Shown here: in pieces, positions 17,925-26,123 of the stretch
How positions within the stretch are numbered: position 1 is the stretch's first letter
Layout of the letters: each line of letters begins with the position of its first letter
Assembly: GCA_041168905.1 (NCBI GenBank)
Contig: JBEEJZ010000074.1
Location: forward strand, 1 to 64,000
Length of the DNA: 64,000 bases
Source of the DNA: JBEEJZ01 sp041168905
Lineage (GTDB): Bacteria > Pseudomonadota > Gammaproteobacteria > Burkholderiales > Burkholderiaceae_C
Direction: 5' to 3'
Notes under the pieces: model-generated
Seen by the model: the letters and a program-made list of their open reading frames with translations, nothing else
Told to the model about the DNA's origin: nothing
Databases searched by the model: none
Position numbers and translations under genes: made by a program

Positions 17925-18581
17925 ATGAACAAACTGACCTTGTCCCTCGCCGCCCTGCTGACCGCCTTGGTTGCAGTCGTTCCCGCTCATGCTGCGGGCG
18001 ACGCCAAAGCCGGTGAAACCAAAGTTGCCATGTGTATAGGATGCCATGGCATCAAGGGCTATCAGGCCAGTTTTCCTGAAATCCACAAGGTTCCCATGAT
18101 TTCCGGCCAAGGCGCTGGTTACATCGTGTCTGCATTGACCGCCTACAAAAAAGGTGAGCGCAAGCATCCCTCCATGCGCGGCATTGCCGAGACCCTGACT
18201 GAACAAGACATCGCCGACGTGGCTGCCTACTACGAAGCCAGCGGCAAGGTGGCTGGTGCTGCGGAGCTGCCCAAGGCCCCTGAAGCATCTGGCAAAGCCG
18301 CAGCCCTGTTGCAAAAAGGCGCTTGTGTGTCGTGCCACGGCGACAACTTCAGCAAGCCCATTGATCCTTCCTACCCCAAGATTGCCGGGCAGCATGCCGA
18401 CTACCTTTTTGTGGCTTTGAAGGCCTATAAGGCCGAGGGCAGCGGTCCGGTCGGTCGTGGCAATGCGGTGATGGGCGGGGTAGCCAAGCAGTTCTCGAAT
18501 GCAGAACTGAAGGAAATGGCTACCTACCTGAGCTCTTTGCCATCTGAACTTAAAGTGGTGCCACAAAGCAAATTCCGCTGA
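17925..18581 (+). CDS. Dihaem cytochrome c (c4 type)
   Basis: Periplasmic electron carrier of 218 residues with a signal peptide (cleavage about AHA/AGD) and two haem c sites, CIGCH and CVSCH, in two similar halves, each with a downstream methionine that could serve as axial ligand. This is the size and arrangement of cytochrome c4, which commonly feeds terminal oxidases. Maturation would depend on the ccm cluster at the start of the window. ATG 17925 is chosen because the signal peptide starts there; the frame extends only six codons further. Confidence 0.88.
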   Translation: MNKLTLSLAALLTALVAVVPAHAAGDAKAGETKVAMCIGCHGIKGYQASFPEIHKVPMISGQGAGYIVSALTAYKKGERKHPSMRGIAETLTEQDIADVAAYYEASGKVAGAAELPKAPEASGKAAALLQKGACVSCHGDNFSKPIDPSYPKIAGQHADYLFVALKAYKAEGSGPVGRGNAVMGGVAKQFSNAELKEMATYLSSLPSELKVVPQSKFR

Positions 18582-18593
18582 GCGGTTTATCCG

Positions 18594-18636
18594 CCCAATG
18601 CAAAAAGCCGCACTTGATGCGGCTTTTTGCATTGGG
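18594..18636. terminator. Bidirectional terminator, perfect 19-bp hairpin
   Basis: A 19-base arm starting CCCAATGCAAAAAGCC, a 5-base loop CTTGA and its exact reverse complement. It lies 12 bases after the cytochrome c4 stop and between two convergent genes (the DUF1841 gene ends at 18673). T-rich stretches occur in the arm on both strands, so it can serve both genes. Confidence 0.8.
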
Positions 18637-18672
18637 GGACTGGCTCTGTTGTTTGCTTTGCCCCAGGGGGTG

Positions 18673-19110
18673 TCAGTCTTTGGTCGCGTGGCGCTGCACG
18701 CAGGCTATATAGGCCTCACCGTCCGGCGGACGACCCGCGCGCTGGCTTTCCCAGATCATCTTGCCCAGGCAATCCATGGCCTCATGGTGCGCCAAGTGAA
18801 TCGAGTTGCGTTTTTTGGCCAGCAGTTCTACCGCCTGTCTTATGCCCCGGGGCTGGTCGATGCTGCACTGTTCGCTGATCGACAGGTGCATTGACAGGTG
18901 CAAAAACGCGCTGGTAACACCCGGGGCGCTGGTTCCCATGTTCCGTAGCGCTGCCTCCACATCAGACAATTCGGCGTGATGCTCCGGGTGATCTTCAATC
19001 CATAGGTGGGCCAGAGTTTCGATGGCTTCCATGGGCTCGCCGCTTAGCCCCTTGGCGTACACGGTGCAAAAAAAACGGCGGACATCGGCTTGAGACGGTT
19101 GAATGAGCAT
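18673..19110 (-). CDS. DUF1841 family protein
   Basis: A 145-residue cytoplasmic protein matching the DUF1841 pattern: QVRRFF-like start (ADVRRFFCTVYAKG), the acidic HPEHHAEL segment, NPFLHLSMHL-like FLHLSMHLSISEQ, and HHEAMDCLGKMIWE near the C terminus. Its function is unknown. The many histidines and acidic residues (HPEHH, LAHHEAMD) could bind metal, which is only a suggestion. It is transcribed toward the cytochrome c4 gene and ends at the shared terminator. Confidence 0.85.
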   Translation of the reverse strand: MLIQPSQADVRRFFCTVYAKGLSGEPMEAIETLAHLWIEDHPEHHAELSDVEAALRNMGTSAPGVTSAFLHLSMHLSISEQCSIDQPRGIRQAVELLAKKRNSIHLAHHEAMDCLGKMIWESQRAGRPPDGEAYIACVQRHATKD

Positions 19111-19141
19111 GATCTGGATTGTCGCGCGCTAACATCCGTCG

Positions 19142-19897
19142 ATGTCTCTGCCCATCATCACCGACCCTTATTTTTATGTTGTCACCGTGCCTGCGGTGCT
19201 GTTGCTGGGGGTCAGCAAGAGTGGCTTTGGTGCTGGCTTTGGCTCGCTGGCCGTCCCGATGATGGCCTTGGCCGTAACTGTGCCAGAGGCCGCCGCCATC
19301 CTGATGCCGGTGTTGTTATTGATGGACGTGTTGGGCATGGCCGCCTTTCGCAAGGATTTTGACCTGGCCCTGCTGAAATTTCTGCTGCCCTTTGGCTTGG
19401 CCGGCATTGTGCTGGGTGCCTTGCTCTTCAAGCTGCTGGATGCCCACACGGTGGCGGGTCTGGTGGGAGCGTTCACGCTGCTGTTTTTGGCCCAGCGCCT
19501 GCTGTTCCCGCCACGACCCGACAGCGCACCGCCACCCCGGTGGCTGGGTGCGATCCTGACCGCGACCTCGGGTTTCACCAGCTTTGTGGCCCATGCGGGC
19601 GGTCCCCCCATTAATGCCTACGTGATTCCTTTGCGCCTGACGCCAGTCAAGTTCACTGCCACCATGGCGTTTTTCTTCTTCTTCATCAACCTCGCCAAGT
19701 GGATTCCTTATGGCGTACTTGGGCTGCTAGACCTGCGCAACATGGCGACCTCGCTGGTTTTGCTACCGCTGGCACCCATCGGCGTCTGGATCGGTGTGCG
19801 TCTGGCGCGGCGTATCAGTCAGCTGTGGTTTTATCGCTTTCTGTACGCCGGCATGCTGCTGACGGGTATCAAGTTGTTGTGGGATGGTTTGAGCTGA
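19142..19897 (+). CDS. TauE/SafE family sulfite/sulfonate exporter-like permease
   Basis: A 251-residue membrane protein with about eight hydrophobic segments and the TauE/SafE signatures SKSGFGAGFGSLAVPMMAL near the N terminus and TSGFTSFVAHAGGPPINAYV in the middle, where the second repeat begins. Members export sulfite or sulfoacetate, or are uncharacterised. Substrate here is unknown. It diverges from the DUF1841 gene and ends 1 base before the stop of the convergent res gene. Confidence 0.88.
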   Translation: MSLPIITDPYFYVVTVPAVLLLGVSKSGFGAGFGSLAVPMMALAVTVPEAAAILMPVLLLMDVLGMAAFRKDFDLALLKFLLPFGLAGIVLGALLFKLLDAHTVAGLVGAFTLLFLAQRLLFPPRPDSAPPPRWLGAILTATSGFTSFVAHAGGPPINAYVIPLRLTPVKFTATMAFFFFFINLAKWIPYGVLGLLDLRNMATSLVLLPLAPIGVWIGVRLARRISQLWFYRFLYAGMLLTGIKLLWDGLS

Positions 19898-19898
19898 G

Positions 19899-22865
19899 TT
19901 AAAGCAGTTTCGCCTGCAGGGATGCACCCCCGATCGGCCGCAGCCGCGCATAGTCCAACAGCTCCGCCAACCGCGCACCTTTGCCCTGCCACTCATAAAC
20001 CACCGACTCTCCCAGCAGCACGTAATGCCATGGCGGGCCACAGCGTTGTTCTTCTGTCAGGTTGTTGATGCGCTCGCACCAGGCCAGCGCCGCTTTCAGT
20101 TTGCGTTGCACGTTGGGGTGGATGGTTTGTTCCTGGCCTTTGGTTTCGACCAGGTACACCGCGCCTGCGGTACGTACTAGAAAGTCGGGTGAATAAAAGG
20201 CGGGCAGGCCGTCGTCTTTCACGTAGCGCAGGCGGGCAAAGGTGTGGCGGTTTTCGCTGATCTTGCAAAAGGCCAGCACTTGCGTGTCGGCTTGTGCCCA
20301 GTGAATGAAGACACGTTCCAGTCCGCCGTTGCGGCTGGGCCAGCCCAGGCGGGTGTAGATGCATTTGGACACTTCCAGCGATGCACTTTCGCGCACCATG
20401 AGCTTGGGCACTTCGCTCAAGAACCGCAGATGTACTTCCGTCTGGCCGGTGGTGTGCTTTTCTTCTGATTCAAGCAGGCCTACCGCAAACACCTTGGTGA
20501 TGTGGTCCACCACGGGTTGCAACAGCAGCAAGCGCCAGTTTTCATCTTGCAGTGGGTTGAAGGTGCCTGCAAACAATTGCGTCCAGACGTAGTCGTCAAT
20601 CCAGCCTGTCAGCTCGGCGGTGTTCACTTGAAGATAGGGCTTGGCCAAGTGTGTGGCGATTTTGTTGCCCTTGGAAAATTTGGATAAGGGCTCGCTCAGG
20701 GCCTGGCTGATGCGCCGTGTCAGGCGCGACAGGTAATCGTTGTACCCGCTCACGTTCATCACCGCGCCATCCACCCGGTAATCGCCAAACAGCGTGGCGC
20801 TCTGCAGGTCTTGCGAGACAAAAGTGTCGCCTTTGCCCAGCATGCCCTTGAGCTGGTCCGCCGTCATTGCCATGAAGGCGGGCAGGGTGGTCACATCGAT
20901 TGGGTTGTGATCACGCAACTCGTCGGCTTCTTGCAGGATGAACGGGATGCCGAAGTCAAAGGCCTCAAAGTCTTCGCGCAGTTCGGCGGCAATCACGTCA
21001 CCCGTGGCCGAGGTGTCGTCGCCTTCGTCATCGCCCGTGGTGCCCGCCAGGCCTTCGTTGATCAGATCGTCATAGAAGGACTGAAACGCAGGGTGCTCCA
21101 CGATGGACAACACATCCAGCAAGCTGCCCGGTTCTTTACTGGCTTCGATCAGTTCGCGGTTCTCGCGTTTGATGTCGTTGTATTCCGCATCCCGCCACAT
21201 CAGGCGCAAGCCACGCCCGATGGTTTGCTCCAGCAGAATCTGCGCCTGGCTGGATCGCAGCGGCACGATGACGCAAATGTTGTTCACGTCAAAGCCCTCG
21301 CGCAACATGAGCACGCTCACGATCACACGCGGCGTGGCGTGGTGGTCCACGCTGAACAGGCGTTCGCGCACGGGCTCCCAATCCTTGGGGCCCAGCTCGG
21401 CTTTCTTGCCCGAGTCGATGGTCATCACCTCGTCTTCGTGCAAGCCTTCCTGGTCGCGCAAAAATTCGGTCACCAGCGGCGACACGGTGGTGTCTTCGCA
21501 AACCACCAGCATCTTGGGGTGGCGATGCGGGTCAATGGTGGCAAAGTCTTTTTCCAGCTTTCGCAGCTTGGCCAGGCCCGCCCGCAGCATGACGCGCTGG
21601 CCTTCACTCAGCACCGGGTTGCCCGATTCGTCGCGCTCGGCCTTGAACTCCAACGGCAATGCGCCGATTTCCTTGCGGCGGTCCAGCACCAGCGACTTGA
21701 TCAGCCCGGCACGCATGGCGCTTTTCAGGTCAAAGTCGGTCACGATGTGCGGGAAGTAAACCTTGCGCTTGTTCTTGCCCGAGCCCACATCGTTGTAAGG
21801 CGTGGCTGAAAAGTCCACCTGCACAAAGCGGCGGCCCTTGGTTTGGGCGATGCGGCTCAGGCTTTTTTGCCATTCCACCTCTGTCGTTTCGCCTTCGCGT
21901 TTGAACTCGTGGATATGGTGGGCCTCGTCGTTGAACACCATCAGCTCGGGGAGCTGCGCCAAAAATTCCAGCACATTGCCGCGTGCATAGCGGCGGTCCA
22001 ATACATCCAGGCTGTTGCCCGTGGCGCGGCCGGGTGTGAGCGGCAGCACTTGGGCCACCACATCCTGCGGGGCCAGTGGTGCGCCAAGCGTTTCGACTTC
22101 TTCAATGTCCTCAGCCACATCGCCTTCGGCCAGCAGGTGCCAGTTGGTGATGGCGATCATGCCGTTGCCTGTGGCCTTCAGGCCGATCTCGTTTTTGCTG
22201 CACACGTTGCCACGCACAAAGGCAAACACCGATTCGCGGTGAGCCTCGGGGATGAACAGGTCGGCAAACTTGGCCATGTCGGAGCTGGCGAAGTTGCGCG
22301 AGCCGTTCCCACCCGGAACGAGCTTGCCGCAAAACGCATCGAGCAGGCGCTCATAAACGATCAAGCCCGGTGCTACCACCATGAACTGGCGCGTAAACCT
22401 TGGGTCGTCCATGCCTTCGGCCAGTGCAGCGGTTTTGTTCAGCAGCTGCCAGATCATCAGTGCTTGCAACACCCAGGTCTTGCCCGTGCCCGTGGCCATC
22501 TTCAGGCAATACTTTGGGTGCCCGTGTTTGTCGGCAGACACTTCGTTCAAGCGTGTGCCCGTCAGCAACGCATCGGGTGCGGCGGCGCGGTACAGGTCCA
22601 GCAGCGTCCAGCGGTCAAGGTCTGCGCCCAGCACCTCATGCGCCACGATGGCATTCAAAATGGCCTGCTTTTGCCCGGCGTGAAAGTTCAGGCTGCCTCG
22701 GGCCATCACCATGTCTTCGCCAAACCACCAGGCCAGCAAATCGGCGGTGGTGGGCGTGACCAGTTCCAGAATGTCTGCCGCGCCTGATTCAAGCCCCAGG
22801 CAGAGTTGGTTGGTCTTGGCGGTCAGGCCTGTGGCCAGGGCCAGTTGCTTGTCTGAGTCGGTCAT
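19899..22865 (-). CDS. Type III restriction endonuclease subunit Res (DEAD/DEAH helicase-nuclease)
   Basis: A 988-residue protein with an SF2 helicase core: Walker A ATGTGKT (about 124-130), DEAH (about 313-316), SATP motif III and motif VI QTIGRGLRL. A C-terminal PD-(D/E)xK nuclease motif follows (SPDFLVRT...YLVETKGQE). All expected motifs are present and the frame is intact. In type III systems Res cuts only with a Mod methyltransferase. The Mod gene nearby (23533-25566, same strand) is interrupted by a stop codon, so restriction activity is doubtful. A toxin-antitoxin pair on the other strand separates the two. Confidence 0.88.
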   Translation of the reverse strand: MTDSDKQLALATGLTAKTNQLCLGLESGAADILELVTPTTADLLAWWFGEDMVMARGSLNFHAGQKQAILNAIVAHEVLGADLDRWTLLDLYRAAAPDALLTGTRLNEVSADKHGHPKYCLKMATGTGKTWVLQALMIWQLLNKTAALAEGMDDPRFTRQFMVVAPGLIVYERLLDAFCGKLVPGGNGSRNFASSDMAKFADLFIPEAHRESVFAFVRGNVCSKNEIGLKATGNGMIAITNWHLLAEGDVAEDIEEVETLGAPLAPQDVVAQVLPLTPGRATGNSLDVLDRRYARGNVLEFLAQLPELMVFNDEAHHIHEFKREGETTEVEWQKSLSRIAQTKGRRFVQVDFSATPYNDVGSGKNKRKVYFPHIVTDFDLKSAMRAGLIKSLVLDRRKEIGALPLEFKAERDESGNPVLSEGQRVMLRAGLAKLRKLEKDFATIDPHRHPKMLVVCEDTTVSPLVTEFLRDQEGLHEDEVMTIDSGKKAELGPKDWEPVRERLFSVDHHATPRVIVSVLMLREGFDVNNICVIVPLRSSQAQILLEQTIGRGLRLMWRDAEYNDIKRENRELIEASKEPGSLLDVLSIVEHPAFQSFYDDLINEGLAGTTGDDEGDDTSATGDVIAAELREDFEAFDFGIPFILQEADELRDHNPIDVTTLPAFMAMTADQLKGMLGKGDTFVSQDLQSATLFGDYRVDGAVMNVSGYNDYLSRLTRRISQALSEPLSKFSKGNKIATHLAKPYLQVNTAELTGWIDDYVWTQLFAGTFNPLQDENWRLLLLQPVVDHITKVFAVGLLESEEKHTTGQTEVHLRFLSEVPKLMVRESASLEVSKCIYTRLGWPSRNGGLERVFIHWAQADTQVLAFCKISENRHTFARLRYVKDDGLPAFYSPDFLVRTAGAVYLVETKGQEQTIHPNVQRKLKAALAWCERINNLTEEQRCGPPWHYVLLGESVVYEWQGKGARLAELLDYARLRPIGGASLQAKLL

Positions 22866-22956
22866 TTGGATGGGTTGGGTCGATGTCGAATAAGGTCTTG
22901 GGGGCTATGGAGAAGGTGCTTGGGTGCATGTGAATGCGGCAACCCCCGTGTTTGAC

Positions 22957-22965
22957 TACAATTGT
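22957..22965. promoter_or_regulatory. Short palindrome upstream of the antitoxin gene, possible operator
   Basis: TACAATTGT contains the palindrome ACAATTGT about 22 bases before the antitoxin start, in the divergent gap between res and the toxin-antitoxin pair. Antitoxins often repress their own promoter through such sites. The element is short and could be chance. Confidence 0.25.
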
Positions 22966-22987
22966 GGTAATTCATGAAAGGCACACC

Positions 22988-23227
22988 ATGACCACCGTTT
23001 CCATGCGCATTGACGAGTCTTTGGTTGGTGCTGCCCGTGCGGCCGCCAAGGCAGAATTTCGCACCGTACAGGGGCAGGTCGAGTTCTGGGCCAAAGTGGG
23101 GCGCGCTGCCTTGGATAACCCCGATTTGCCTGCATCTTTCATCGCCGAAAGCCTCATGAGTCTGGCCGAACCACGAGAAGACAGCACACCTTTTATCCCT
23201 CGCAGTCGGGCCAGCTTGCAGGCATGA
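22988..23227 (+). CDS. ParD-like antitoxin
   Basis: A 79-residue protein resembling the ParD-like antitoxin family: a ribbon-type DNA-binding start (TTVSMRIDESLVGAARAAA) followed by EFRTVQGQVEFWAKVGRAA and a helical C terminus expected to wrap the toxin. It is proposed to neutralise the product of the next gene and repress the pair. ATG 22988 is used; an upstream extension of 18 codons lacks similarity. It overlaps the toxin gene by 4 bases (ATGA), the typical arrangement. Confidence 0.8.
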   Translation: MTTVSMRIDESLVGAARAAAKAEFRTVQGQVEFWAKVGRAALDNPDLPASFIAESLMSLAEPREDSTPFIPRSRASLQA

Positions 23228-23505
23228 GCTGGCAGGTGCAGCAAACGCGGCGATTTGCCCGCGTGTACAAAAAGCTGACCCAGGCCAGCCTGATCGCCGA
23301 CACCGATGCGGCTGTGGCGACGGTGGCCGAAAACCCTGACGTGGGTGAGCGCAAAAAAGGCGATTTGGGTCAATTGTGGGTACACAAGTTTCGCAGCCAG
23401 GGCCAGTTGTACCTGCTGGGCTACACCCGAGAAGATGCCGTGCGCCTGATCTATTTGGAGGCCTTGGGGCCGCATGAGAATTTCTACAGGGATTTGAAGC
23501 GCTGA
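23224..23505 (+). CDS. RelE/ParE-superfamily toxin
   Basis: A 93-residue basic protein of the RelE/ParE fold: N-terminal helices with FARVYKKLTQ, then the strand-rich core LWVHKFRSQGQLYLLGYT and a C-terminal EALGPHENFYRDLKR typical of this superfamily. Members either cleave mRNA on ribosomes or poison gyrase; which applies is not decidable here. It overlaps the antitoxin start-stop (ATGA) and lies on the opposite strand between the restriction and methyltransferase genes. Confidence 0.82.
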   Translation: MSWQVQQTRRFARVYKKLTQASLIADTDAAVATVAENPDVGERKKGDLGQLWVHKFRSQGQLYLLGYTREDAVRLIYLEALGPHENFYRDLKR

Positions 23506-23532
23506 ACTGTTGTGCATGACAGGAGGTGAACG

Positions 23533-24180
23533 TCAGACGGATGAGACCACCTCAGCCTCAAAGCCAAATACATCGACCACGCGCACGCACACCTTGCGTG
23601 GCCCCGCCTTGGCAGGCACGGTCACTTGTGCTTGGGTGACGACGCGCAGCACATCGGCATCGTTGGCCGTGTTGCCCCGGTAGTCTTGCCAGACCGAGCG
23701 AAACACCTTGCCGTCGTAGTCAGGGTCCACCGCCCAATATTCGATCAGAGCCAGCGGCTCCTTGTTGGCCACTTGCTGCAACGCTTGACGGTTGGCGTCG
23801 TCCAGGTTGATCGCTTCGGGCGAAAGCAGCACGTAGTTTTTGAGCTTCACGGTCAATGTTTCTTCCGCTGCATCTGAAGAGGCCTTGCGAGTGATGGGCT
23901 CGATGGTCAGGTATTGCAACGACGAGAAGCGCACTTGCCCACGCAGCTTGTCGATGCCGCCTTTTTTCTTGAGTCGGTCCATCAGGTCGGGCGGGATCAC
24001 CAGCACTTCTAGGCGGTTGTCGTTGAGCGCGGTGATGGTCTCGCCAATCGACGGCTCAAAGTTCCAGCCCAGCACCACCACACGGTCCCAGCCGCCCATC
24101 AAATTGTCACGCTGGGCGATGGCTTTCTTGAGTGTGGCCATGCCGGTGAGCTTGTTGGGTGAATCGGCCAGCACCAGGGT
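23533..24180 (-). pseudogene. 3' part of DNA methyltransferase Mod, cut off by an in-frame stop
   Basis: This 215-codon stretch follows directly, in the same frame, after the TAA at 24181-24183 that ends the upstream methyltransferase reading frame. It starts TLVLADSPNKLTGMATLKKA, which continues the conserved C-terminal part of the family. It contains no methyltransferase motif of its own. A GTG at 24172-24174 could in principle restart translation, but no ribosome-binding site is visible before it. Interpreted as the C-terminal domain of a Mod protein separated by a nonsense mutation, or read through at low level. Confidence 0.72.
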
Positions 24181-25566
24181 TTAGCTGCCACGGCCTGCGC
24201 CGAGTGCCCTGCCTGCGATTTGCCCGAGGTTGCGCTGTGGGTTCACATCGGGCGGCAAGGGCAGGGCGCCATAGAGCGACAACACGATCTGCGACAAATC
24301 ACCGATGCGGAAGTCACGGCCCAGCGTGGCTTTGGCGGCCTCCACCTGGTAATCGCCAATGGCTTGGTAGAGGAAGGGCTTGGCCTCTTGATCGATCAGG
24401 CGTTTGCGCATGATCATGCAGGATGGTTTGCCTAGATCTGTAGTGATCCATCGAAGACCAAAATCTTCGGCAGTTGCAGCTGTCGTCCCTGATCCTCCAA
24501 AGAAGTCAGCGATCAGCCCTCCTTTGGGACAAGACGCTTTGATGATGCGGCCCAACAGTTCTTTTGTTTTTTGAGTTGAATAGCCAACAGATTCCGACGC
24601 AGAGTTGTTAAGTTTGTCGATGTGCCAAACATCATCAACGACCACACCTTCTTTCATTACATCGTCAAGGTAACGCTTGATGCGCTCGCCATTGCCTGCA
24701 TCTGATAGAACATAGTCTCGGCCATCGGAATCGATGTGAACTTTTTGCTTTCTCTTTTTTACGTATTCTTCTTTGGATTCCCATTTTTCAAAGTACGACG
24801 CAAAGTATTGGGCTTCTGATTTGCCGTATAAAAACATAGTGTCGTGCCGCTTTTCGAAGCTTGTTTGAAGCTGCTTGTTCCAGCCAGAGTAGTGCCAGAT
24901 GATTTCGTTGCGAAAATTCTTTTTCCCAAAAATCTCATCCATCACCAGCTTCACGTAATGCCCCACATGCCAGTCCAGATGCACATAAATGGATCCGGTA
25001 TCGGCCAGCAGTTCACGCATCAGGATCAAGCGCGGCGTGATCATGGCCAGGTACGAGGCGGTGCCGTCACTCCAGGTGTCTGAATAGGCGAACTGCTCGA
25101 TGACGGTGGGCTTTTGTTCGATCTCCACACCCGGCAAAGTGACCTTGGTGCGGTAGTCGGCCTTGGAGTCGAAAGGTGGGTCGATGTAAATCAAATCGAC
25201 TTTGCCGCGCAGGCTCGGCGTGTTTTCGTCCCCCGCCAGCAAGGCCGCCATGGCCAGCAGGTTGTCGCCATAAATCAGTCGGTTGGCCCAAGGCGCTTCA
25301 GGCACAGCGCCCAGCGTGGCTTGCGGGTTGTCGAGCAAGCTGGTCTGCCCCGGTGCAAACACTTCGCGTTGGCTGGCCCGGCTTTGTTGGGCGATCCAGT
25401 CTTGTGCCTTGGTGTCGCGTGCAGGCAGCACGACTTCACGGGTTTGCAGACCGACGCGGTGACGGCTTTCGATGCCCTCCAGGATTTTTTCGGCTTGTTT
25501 GCGACCGTTGGCCACGATCTCGGGGAGTTGTTCTAGTAGGGACTTGGGCATGGTGTGGTGCGCCAT
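24181..25566 (-). CDS. Site-specific DNA methyltransferase (type III Mod-like), truncated by in-frame TAA
   Basis: A 461-residue beta-class amino-methyltransferase. The catalytic motif DPPF (about 129-132) comes before the SAM-binding motif FFGGSG (about 355-360), with a target-recognition region between them. The order and the N terminus (MPKSLLEQLPEIVANGRKQAEK region) fit type III Mod subunits, which partner with Res. ATG 25566 is chosen since GGGAGG lies 8 bases upstream; ATG 25608 lacks one. The frame ends at TAA 24181-24183, but homologous sequence continues in the same frame to 23533, so about 215 residues are lost. The recognition region (about 24430-24960) is clearly more AT-rich than its flanks. 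Confidence 0.78.
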   Translation of the reverse strand: MAHHTMPKSLLEQLPEIVANGRKQAEKILEGIESRHRVGLQTREVVLPARDTKAQDWIAQQSRASQREVFAPGQTSLLDNPQATLGAVPEAPWANRLIYGDNLLAMAALLAGDENTPSLRGKVDLIYIDPPFDSKADYRTKVTLPGVEIEQKPTVIEQFAYSDTWSDGTASYLAMITPRLILMRELLADTGSIYVHLDWHVGHYVKLVMDEIFGKKNFRNEIIWHYSGWNKQLQTSFEKRHDTMFLYGKSEAQYFASYFEKWESKEEYVKKRKQKVHIDSDGRDYVLSDAGNGERIKRYLDDVMKEGVVVDDVWHIDKLNNSASESVGYSTQKTKELLGRIIKASCPKGGLIADFFGGSGTTAATAEDFGLRWITTDLGKPSCMIMRKRLIDQEAKPFLYQAIGDYQVEAAKATLGRDFRIGDLSQIVLSLYGALPLPPDVNPQRNLGQIAGRALGAGRGS

Positions 25567-25595
25567 TGCCGCCAGCCTCCCGCCGGTTGCAATGG

Positions 25596-25612
25596 TTGAA
25601 TGAATCATTCAA
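25596..25612. promoter_or_regulatory. Palindromic operator candidate between mod and the HTH regulator
   Basis: TTGAATGAATCATTCAA is a perfect 8-bp inverted repeat around one central base. A related half-site pattern (AATGAGTGAATCAA) follows at about 25615-25628. It lies in the divergent gap between the methyltransferase start (25566) and the HTH gene (25680), the expected place for a regulator of the restriction-modification genes. Confidence 0.5.
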
Positions 25613-25679
25613 TTAATGAGTGAATCAATCGTACAACACAAGGTTTAATTTTTATGCCACCAAAATTTAGTTTTGGGGC

Positions 25680-26123
25680 ATGGACCAAAAGATTGAATTT
25701 GCCCAGCGTCTGAGAGATGCCATGATGGCTGCCGGCATGGAGCCGCGCCCTGGGGTGTTGCTGAATCAGTTCAACGCCCGCTACTGGGGTCGTTCTGTGA
25801 GCTTTCAGGCGGTGTCGCGCTGGTTGCGGGGCGAAGCTATCCCGGAGCAGGACAAGCTATTGACCTTGGCGGAAATCCTCAAGGTCGAGCCACAGGTGCT
25901 GCGTTTCGGCGAAGACGTGCGTCAGGCGCTGCAGCAGCATAAAGCCCGCTGGGATGAAGGCGCGGGTTACCTTGAGCGCGAAACCTTTGACGCGTTTTTG
26001 CAGCTGCCTGCCCCAGAGCGCAAGCTGATCCGCGAAATCATTCTGACGTTTGCAAAGGTGCATCGGGCCGCCGGCAAAGACGATCCCGAGAATTCGAGCG
26101 TAGCTGACTCCAACAAACAGTAG
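25680..26123 (+). CDS. Helix-turn-helix transcriptional regulator
   Basis: A 147-residue protein with an N-terminal XRE/CI-like helix-turn-helix (VSFQAVSRWLRGEAIPEQDK as the recognition part, about residues 38-60) and a helical C-terminal region (LPAPERKLIREIILTFAKVH). It diverges from the methyltransferase gene, and a palindrome lies between them, so control of the restriction-modification locus like a C protein is plausible but unproven. It ends at the base next to the stop of the convergent chemoreceptor gene. Confidence 0.72.
   Translation: MDQKIEFAQRLRDAMMAAGMEPRPGVLLNQFNARYWGRSVSFQAVSRWLRGEAIPEQDKLLTLAEILKVEPQVLRFGEDVRQALQQHKARWDEGAGYLERETFDAFLQLPAPERKLIREIILTFAKVHRAAGKDDPENSSVADSNKQ

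Noticed and set aside
21843..22787. Plus-strand open frame (314 codons) opposite res
   Set aside because: Shadow of the helicase gene with no domain.
23533..24174. Separate functional gene starting at GTG 24174
   Set aside because: The sequence is in the same frame as mod, continues its conserved C-terminal domain and has no ribosome-binding site, so a remnant of mod is the better reading.
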